Shown: positions 6,480-10,448 of the stretch, piece by piece | Layout of the letters: each line of letters starts with the position of its first letter | Position numbering within the stretch: position 1 is the stretch's first letter | NCBI GenBank assembly: GCA_011046315.1 | Contig: DSAU01000452.1 | Location: forward strand, 1 to 10,448 | Direction of reading: 5' to 3' | Length of the DNA: 10,448 nucleotides | Source: a bacterium | Lineage (GTDB): Bacteria; Zhuqueibacterota; Zhuqueibacteria; Thermofontimicrobiales; Thermofontimicrobiaceae | Notes under the pieces: generated by a model | Told to the model about the DNA's origin: nothing | The model's database searches: none | What the model saw: the letters and a program-made list of their open reading frames with translations, nothing else | Position numbers and translations under genes: made by a program

Positions 6480-6652
6480 TAACAGCGTGTCTATGAACTT
6501 TAATTTTTTTGGTTTTAATGTCTTTGCGAGGCGTTATTTCCCGAATCAATCTTTAACATAAGTCACTATAATTATAGAGATTGCTTCGTCGCTTCGCTCC
6601 TCGCAATGACATGTAATTTTTGACTTTTTATGAGTTCATGGACAGCCTGTTA
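6480..6652. mobile_element. 173-bp nested imperfect palindrome (MITE/REP-like) between gatE and gatD
   Basis: Two nested inverted-repeat pairs share one centre. The outer arms 6480-6499 and 6633-6652 are complementary at 17 of 20 positions (TAACAG..TGTC.ATGAACT). The inner arms 6519-6552 and 6578-6611 are complementary at 24 of 34 (TGTC.TTGCGAGG ... CAATCT). Between the inner arms sits a perfect 12-bp palindrome, CTATAATTATAG at 6566-6577. The segments between outer and inner arms are AT-rich. The right inner arm, with GCTTCGTCGCTTCGCTCCTCGC, resembles a dispersed repeat I recall from many unrelated bacterial genomes, although I could not verify that here. The right half looks better preserved as the repeat sequence, the left half more diverged. 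It has no coding capacity and starts 5 bp after the gatE stop. Confidence 0.65.
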
Positions 6653-6671
6653 GCACTTTACACCATGAACT
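6633..6671. repeat. 9-bp perfect stem upstream of the gatD start
   Basis: AGTTCATGG at 6633-6641 is exactly complementary to CCATGAACT at 6663-6671, with a 21-nt loop. The right arm also forms part of a degenerate direct repeat. CCTGTTA..CA...ATGAACT occurs at 6475-6499 and again at 6646-6671, on the two sides of the 173-bp palindrome. The hairpin would sit about 25 nt before the gatD ribosome binding site. Confidence 0.45.
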
Positions 6672-6712
6672 ATTTAGAAAAAATTGATTAACTGAAGGGC
6701 AACCATCCAAAC

Positions 6713-8101
6713 ATGATAGACAACGAAAATTATAAAGGCTATCGCGACAAAGCATTGAGCACGCTAAAAAACTTTAGCGTTCGCGTCTGGAGTGACGTAA
6801 AAGTAGCGACAACGCGAGGGGATTTTTCCGGTATCATTTTACCGAGATCCGAGACTGCGGATGACCGGCATATCGTATTGAAGCTGCACAATGGGTATAA
6901 CGTCGGAATCGGTGTTGATACGATAACGGCTATAACCGAAACCGGCTATAAAAAAGCAAATTACAAAATTCCGGAAAAAGCCTTTCCTTATAATTCGAAA
7001 AAACCGCGTGTCAAATTATTCGGCACCGGAGGCACCATCGCCAGCCGGCTGGACTATCGCACCGGCGCGGTGATCCCAGCCTTTTCTCCGGGTGAGCTTT
7101 ATGGTTCGGTACCGGAACTGGCGGACATTTGCAATCTGGAAACGGAAAAGCTGTACGGCGTTTTCAGTGAAAACATGGGGCCCGAACAATGGATCGGTAC
7201 TGCCCAGGCAATCGGCAGAGAAATCGAAAACGGTGTCGATGGTATCGTAATCGGGCACGGTACCGACACTATGCATCACACCGCAGCGGTTTTGTCATTT
7301 ATGGTGCAGGACACACCGGTGCCGATAGTGATGGTAGGTTCTCAGCGCTCCAGCGACCGGCCTTCGTCCGATGCCGCGATTAATTTAATTAACGCTGCCA
7401 AGACAGCGGCAGAAAGCGATATTGCTGAAGTCGTGGTCTGCATGTTTGGCCCCACCAGCGACCAATATGACCTGTTACACCGCGGCACTCGAGTCCGAAA
7501 AATGCACTCCAGCTACCGCTCCACCTTTCGTACCATCAGTGATATTCCTATCGCCATGGTGAGTCCACAGGGCTTTGAATATTTCCGGAATGATTTTAAG
7601 AGACGGCGCAAAGATAAAAAAGTCAACCTCAATCCGGTTTTTGAAGAAAAAATATCCATTGTTTATTATTATCCCAACATGAAACCGGATATCATTGATG
7701 CGCTGGTTGATAATGGCTATAAGGGCATTGTAATCGCCGGCACCGGGTTGGGGCATGTAAATAAACCGCTCTACCCGGCGCTGAAACGGGCTCAGCAAAA
7801 AGGAATTGCGATGTACATGACCGTTCAGACGCTGTGGGGCTATGTCCAGATGTATGTTTACGACACCGGGCGGGATATTATGGAGCTTGGGGTAATTCCA
7901 GCGGCAAATATGCTGCCCGAAGTGGCTTATGTCAAATTAGGCTGGGCGCTGGGACAAACTACCGATCCGGAACAGGTCAAGGACATTATGCTCACTTCGA
8001 TCTGCGGAGAAATTACCGAGCGTGAACCCCATAACGGATATTTGATTTTTCAGGGGGGCATACCTGAAGTTGAACAGTTCATCAGTCAATATTGGAAATA
8101 A
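6713..8101 (+). CDS. gatD: Glu-tRNA(Gln) amidotransferase subunit D (archaeal-type GatD, asparaginase-like)
   Basis: GatD releases ammonia from asparagine or glutamine and channels it to GatE. The 462 residues show an N-terminal small beta-barrel domain at about 18-80 that ordinary L-asparaginases lack, which separates GatD from AnsA/AnsB. An L-asparaginase type I/II domain follows (about 97-460). The catalytic residues are present: Thr108 in GTGGTIASR, Thr184-Asp185 in GHGTDTM, and Lys263 in VRKMHSSYR. Length is close to archaeal GatD. The ATG at 6713 follows GAAGGG (about 6694-6699) with a rather long spacing of 13 nt. No closer site was seen. The gene lies 238 bp after gatE, with the palindromic element between them, and no clear promoter of its own was found. 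It is intact. Confidence 0.93.
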   Translation: MIDNENYKGYRDKALSTLKNFSVRVWSDVKVATTRGDFSGIILPRSETADDRHIVLKLHNGYNVGIGVDTITAITETGYKKANYKIPEKAFPYNSKKPRVKLFGTGGTIASRLDYRTGAVIPAFSPGELYGSVPELADICNLETEKLYGVFSENMGPEQWIGTAQAIGREIENGVDGIVIGHGTDTMHHTAAVLSFMVQDTPVPIVMVGSQRSSDRPSSDAAINLINAAKTAAESDIAEVVVCMFGPTSDQYDLLHRGTRVRKMHSSYRSTFRTISDIPIAMVSPQGFEYFRNDFKRRRKDKKVNLNPVFEEKISIVYYYPNMKPDIIDALVDNGYKGIVIAGTGLGHVNKPLYPALKRAQQKGIAMYMTVQTLWGYVQMYVYDTGRDIMELGVIPAANMLPEVAYVKLGWALGQTTDPEQVKDIMLTSICGEITEREPHNGYLIFQGGIPEVEQFISQYWK

Positions 8102-8216
8102 AAATTAGTTTGCGAACACGAACATCAGCGCCAATCATAGCAAGAAAAACTGGTACGATTTTGTCATTTTCAGTCTGGACCGATGGTAAACCCGGCTGTT
8201 TTCAGAAGTTAAAATT

Positions 8217-8453
8217 TTAAATCAGGCTATTGGCGGAAACAAATTCCAGCGCTGGAATATGGTTTCCACCTTCGTCAGTGACGCGGAAATAAAATCCCGA
8301 GTCCCCGCTGCGATTGACTACTTTGATGAGAATTTTATTCATTCCTTTAATTTCAAAAGGATAGAAAACTGAACAAGCAAATTCTTTCCTAAACAATAGC
8401 ATAGCTAATTTAAGCCGGGTGCGGGAATGACCTGAACCGCCGGTTCCACCGTT
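8217..8453 (-). pseudogene. Probable remnant of a beta-sandwich/carbohydrate-binding-like C-terminal domain
   Basis: On the minus strand an open frame runs from 8453 (stop at 8454-8456) to 8217. Its first ATG is at 8402, giving 61 residues. The stretch GMNKILIKVVNRSGDSGFYF followed by RVTDEGG resembles the pattern G-x-N-x-(I/L)-x-(I/V)-K-V-x-N-...-G-F-Y-x-R-(V/L/F)-T-D-x-x-G found near the ends of galactose-binding-like jelly-roll domains of secreted hydrolases and sensors. The part before residue 14 does not look like such a domain and there is no good ribosome binding site, signal peptide or partner domain. I read it as a decayed gene end rather than a functional small protein. A short real gene cannot be excluded. 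Confidence 0.35.
8232..8270. repeat. Strong palindrome downstream of gatD
   Basis: ATTCCAGCGCTGGAAT at 8243-8258 is a perfect 16-bp palindrome. GGAAAC at 8235-8240 and GTTTCC at 8262-8267 extend the symmetry across 2- and 3-nt internal loops, and GG/CC at 8232-8233 and 8269-8270 extend it further past one mismatch. No T-run follows in either direction, so it is not a standard terminator. It lies in the probable gene remnant and could be a protein-binding site or part of a small repeat. Confidence 0.55.
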
Positions 8454-8559
8454 TTAAAAGTTTTCTAAACGATAAACAGCTTTTACCTGCCGACCCAGTT
8501 GTCACAGATGTTTACCAATAATCATATTTTTTCATTGATTTTCTTTGATATTTTTGCTA

Positions 8560-8568
8560 TGTTATACT
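8560..8568 (+). promoter_or_regulatory. Extended -10 promoter candidate for buk-iorA
   Basis: TGTTATACT at 8560-8568 fits the extended -10 form TG-N-TATAAT with one mismatch. No good -35 box lies 16-18 bp upstream. TTGATT at 8535-8540 is 22 bp away, which is too far. Transcription would start near 8575, leaving a leader of about 85 nt. Confidence 0.4.
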
Positions 8569-8592
8569 GAAACTTTATTATGCAAAATCCTC

Positions 8593-8638
8593 AAAAGCAA
8601 GAATGATATTATGAATTTTTTAAAATAATATTGCTTTT
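8593..8638 (+). other. AT-rich hairpin in the buk leader
   Basis: AAAAGCA at 8593-8599 pairs with TGCTTTT at 8632-8638, and ATATTAT at 8606-8612 pairs with ATAATAT at 8625-8631, with a 6-nt bulge on the left and a 12-nt loop. It ends 12 nt before the buk ribosome binding site AGGA (8651-8654). The strong AT bias makes chance pairing likely enough to keep confidence low. Confidence 0.3.
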
Positions 8639-8660
8639 ATAATTTGAAATAGGATTGGAT

Positions 8661-9725
8661 ATGAGTTTTAAAATTCTCACCATTAATCCAGGTTCGACCT
8701 CAACCAAAGTGGCCTTGTTTGAGGATGATCGTTTGATCCATCAAAAAAAAATTGTCCATACCAGCGAGGAACTGAAAAATTACCCTCAATTATGGGATCA
8801 ATTTGAGTTACGGAAAAACGCTGTACAAAATTTTCTCAATCAGGTCAAGTTGGCGCCTGATCAGTTATCTGCCGTAGTCGGCAGGGGTGGTTTGATTAAA
8901 TCAATTTCCGGCGGCGTCTATCTGGTCAATGACCCCATGATACAAGATGCTCAAATCGGTTTGCAGGGAGTTCATGCCGCAAATCTGGGCTGCGCCATTG
9001 CCCGATCGATTGCTGACGCCGGTGGGATTCCGGCATTTGTAGTCGATCCGATTTCAGTGGATGAATTTGAACCGTTAGCCCGTTATTCGGGCCATCCGCT
9101 CATCGAGCGCCGGACGTTGTCTCACACATTGAATATTCACGCGGTCGGAAGGATGGCGGCTGCGGAATTGGGAGTTGATTTGCACCAGGTCAATTTTATT
9201 GTTGCCCACCTTGGCGGCGGAATTTCAATCTGTCCACTCAAAGCCGGACGGATCGTTGATGTGAATGACGCATCGAGCTCTGGTCCTTTCTCCCCCGAAC
9301 GAACCGGAGATTTACCGCTGCAACCGTTCATCAAACTGTGCTATTCCGGAAAATATACCCAAGAGCAGATGCAAAAACTGGTGATGGGCGAGGGCGGGTT
9401 GATCGCATATTTAAACACCAATGACGCAACAGCAGTGGAAACACGGATTCAACAGGGGAACAACCAGGCACTTGAAATTTATCAGGCAATGGCATACCAA
9501 ATCGCTAAAGAGATCGGCGCCATGGCAACGGTTGTGAACGGCGATGTCAGGGCGATCATCATCAGCGGCGGTCTCGCCAGGTCAGAGATGTTAATCAACT
9601 GGATCAAGCAGCGGGTTGGTTTTATCGCTGAAGTGATAGTTAAGTCCGGCGAATTTGAGATGGAAGCGCTGGCGCAGGGAGCTTTACGTGTCTTGAAAAA
9701 TGAAGAGGCGCCAAAAACCTATTAA
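8661..9725 (+). CDS. buk: Butyrate kinase
   Basis: Buk belongs to the acetate/butyrate kinase (ASKHA) family and makes ATP and a short- or branched-chain carboxylate from the acyl phosphate, in the cytoplasm. The 354 residues are the usual length. The phosphate-binding motif NPGSTSTK is at 9-16, GRGG at 74-77, HLGGG at 183-187, and the adenosine-binding SGGLARS at 302-308. The C-terminal EMEALAQGALRVL is also typical of butyrate kinases. I chose ATG at 8661 rather than an in-frame TTG two codons upstream, because AGGA at 8651-8654 stands 6 nt before the ATG. No phosphotransbutyrylase gene is in view. Nineteen bp after its stop, iorA begins, so the two are probably co-transcribed for 2-oxoacid fermentation. 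Isobutyrate, isovalerate or arylacetate could be the real product. Confidence 0.92.
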   Translation: MSFKILTINPGSTSTKVALFEDDRLIHQKKIVHTSEELKNYPQLWDQFELRKNAVQNFLNQVKLAPDQLSAVVGRGGLIKSISGGVYLVNDPMIQDAQIGLQGVHAANLGCAIARSIADAGGIPAFVVDPISVDEFEPLARYSGHPLIERRTLSHTLNIHAVGRMAAAELGVDLHQVNFIVAHLGGGISICPLKAGRIVDVNDASSSGPFSPERTGDLPLQPFIKLCYSGKYTQEQMQKLVMGEGGLIAYLNTNDATAVETRIQQGNNQALEIYQAMAYQIAKEIGAMATVVNGDVRAIIISGGLARSEMLINWIKQRVGFIAEVIVKSGEFEMEALAQGALRVLKNEEAPKTY

Positions 9726-9744
9726 AAACCATGAAGGGAGAACA

Positions 9745-10448
9745 ATGGAAAAAGCGATTTTATCTGGAAATGAGGCAATAGCGCGCGGATTTTATGAAGC
9801 CGGTGGTGTTTTCGCGTCAGCATATCCGGGAACGCCAAGCACTGAAATTCTTGAAAATATCGGCAATTATCAGGAAATTCAAGCTCAGTGGGCGCCTAAT
9901 GAAAAAGTCGCACTGGAAGTTGCCGCCGGCGCATCGCTGGGCGGAGTACGATCGCTGGTTGCGATGAAGCACGTGGGATTGAATGTGGCGGCGGATCCGT
10001 TTTTTTCGCTGTCATATCAGGGCGTGAACGGCGGACTGGTTATTATCTCAGCCGATGACCCATCCATGCACTCGTCGCAGAATGAACAAGACAATCGTTG
10101 GTTTGCGCGCGCCGCTAAAATGCCGATGTTGGAACCTTCGGACAGTCAGGAAGCAAAAGATTTTACCATGCTCGCTCTGGAACTGAGTGAAAAATTTGAT
10201 ACGCCCATTCTGTTGCGTACCACCACTCGCATTAATCACTCACAGACCATTGTCAAACTGGGCAATCGCTATCAGATTCCGACGAAAAAGTATGTGAAAG
10301 ACATGGCGAAAAACGTGCTATTGCCAGCCAATGCAAGGAAAAAACACGTGCAGGTGGAAAAGCGGTTGCAATTGATGGAAGACTACGGAATAAAATCCGC
10401 CTGTAATCGGATCGAGTGGCAGGACCGCAAGCTGGGAATCATCACCAG
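9745..10448 (+). CDS. iorA: Indolepyruvate ferredoxin oxidoreductase alpha subunit, N-terminal part (cut by window end)
   Basis: IorA is the thiamine-diphosphate subunit of indolepyruvate:ferredoxin oxidoreductase, which with IorB oxidises aryl 2-oxoacids from Trp, Phe and Tyr to aryl-acetyl-CoA and reduced ferredoxin. Only 234 codons are in the window. The first part is the pyrimidine-binding domain: MEKAILSGNEAIARGFYEAG, then AYPGTPSTEI (26-35), then PNEKVALEVAAGAS, where Glu53 is the likely thiamine-activating glutamate. ADDPSMHSSQNEQD (103-116) is also characteristic of IorA. The rest of the Pyr domain, the TPP domain and the C-terminal ferredoxin-type cluster region should lie beyond position 10448. 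GAAGGGAG at 9733-9740 lies 4 nt before ATG. It follows buk by 19 bp and probably shares its transcript. Confidence 0.9.
   Translation, partial: MEKAILSGNEAIARGFYEAGGVFASAYPGTPSTEILENIGNYQEIQAQWAPNEKVALEVAAGASLGGVRSLVAMKHVGLNVAADPFFSLSYQGVNGGLVIISADDPSMHSSQNEQDNRWFARAAKMPMLEPSDSQEAKDFTMLALELSEKFDTPILLRTTTRINHSQTIVKLGNRYQIPTKKYVKDMAKNVLLPANARKKHVQVEKRLQLMEDYGIKSACNRIEWQDRKLGIIT

Larger units (their letters stand above)
8102..8654. other. 553-bp spacer between gatD and buk
   Basis: No intact gene is supported. The spacer holds a minus-strand frame that looks like the remnant of a larger protein (8217-8453), a 33-39-bp palindrome inside it, a second small palindrome GAACCG-C-CGGTTC at 8434-8446, an extended -10 promoter at 8560-8568 and an AT-rich hairpin before the buk ribosome binding site. 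No T-tailed intrinsic terminator was found after gatD. Confidence 0.6.

Noticed and set aside
6504..6510. T-run after gatE as an intrinsic terminator
   Set aside because: The nearest upstream palindrome (CTGTTAACAG at 6476-6485) is short and AT-rich and separated from the T-run by 18 nt. It is better explained as part of the 173-bp element.
6713..8101. Calling the gene a plain L-asparaginase (ansA)
   Set aside because: The N-terminal barrel domain and adjacency to gatE mark it as GatD.
8655..8660. TTG start two codons upstream for buk
   Set aside because: It directly abuts AGGA with no spacing, whereas the ATG at 8661 has a 6-nt spacing and matches the usual Buk N-terminus.

Overview
The window reads as a bacterial chromosome segment from an anaerobic or fermentative, probably uncultivated lineage with moderate GC genes and AT-rich spacers. 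The bacterial reading rests on strong Shine-Dalgarno sites, a Sec-type signal peptide, a LiaF-like membrane protein, a D-amino-acid transaminase (peptidoglycan-type D-amino acids), a butyrate kinase and sigma70-like promoters. A member of the FCB/Calditrichota/KSB1 region of the tree would fit, but this is a guess. Against this background, the intact archaeal-type pair gatE-gatD (tRNA-dependent glutamine synthesis) is the most striking content.

Layout. 1-358: non-coding leader with inverted and direct repeats and a candidate promoter. 359-2268: two-gene operon of a secreted MetX-like alpha/beta hydrolase and a D-amino-acid transaminase (dat), overlapping by the ATGA at 1414-1417. 2269-2434: short convergent spacer with a nested inverted repeat. 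2435-3028 (minus): LiaF-like two-helix membrane protein with FGD repeats. 3029-3491: 463 bp divergent spacer holding an 80-bp MITE-like palindrome with flanking direct repeats and a good sigma70 promoter. 3492-4472: TTG-started alpha/beta hydrolase. 4552-6474: gatE. 6475-6712: spacer filled by a 173-bp nested imperfect palindrome. 6713-8101: gatD. 8102-8654: spacer with a probable gene remnant on the minus strand, a strong palindrome and a candidate promoter. 8661-9725: butyrate kinase (buk). 9745-end: iorA, cut by the window edge.

How the genes fit together. GatD (ammonia-releasing asparaginase-like subunit) and GatE (kinase/transamidase subunit) would together convert Glu-tRNA(Gln) to Gln-tRNA(Gln). 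Buk and IorA, 19 bp apart, suggest amino-acid fermentation: oxidation of aryl or branched 2-oxoacids to acyl-CoA with reduced ferredoxin, then ATP formation from an acyl phosphate. Dat supplies D-amino acids and 2-oxoacids. No complete phage, IS element, CRISPR array, tRNA or rRNA was seen. The best candidates for something undescribed are the bacterial GatDE pair and the palindromic elements embedded between genes.
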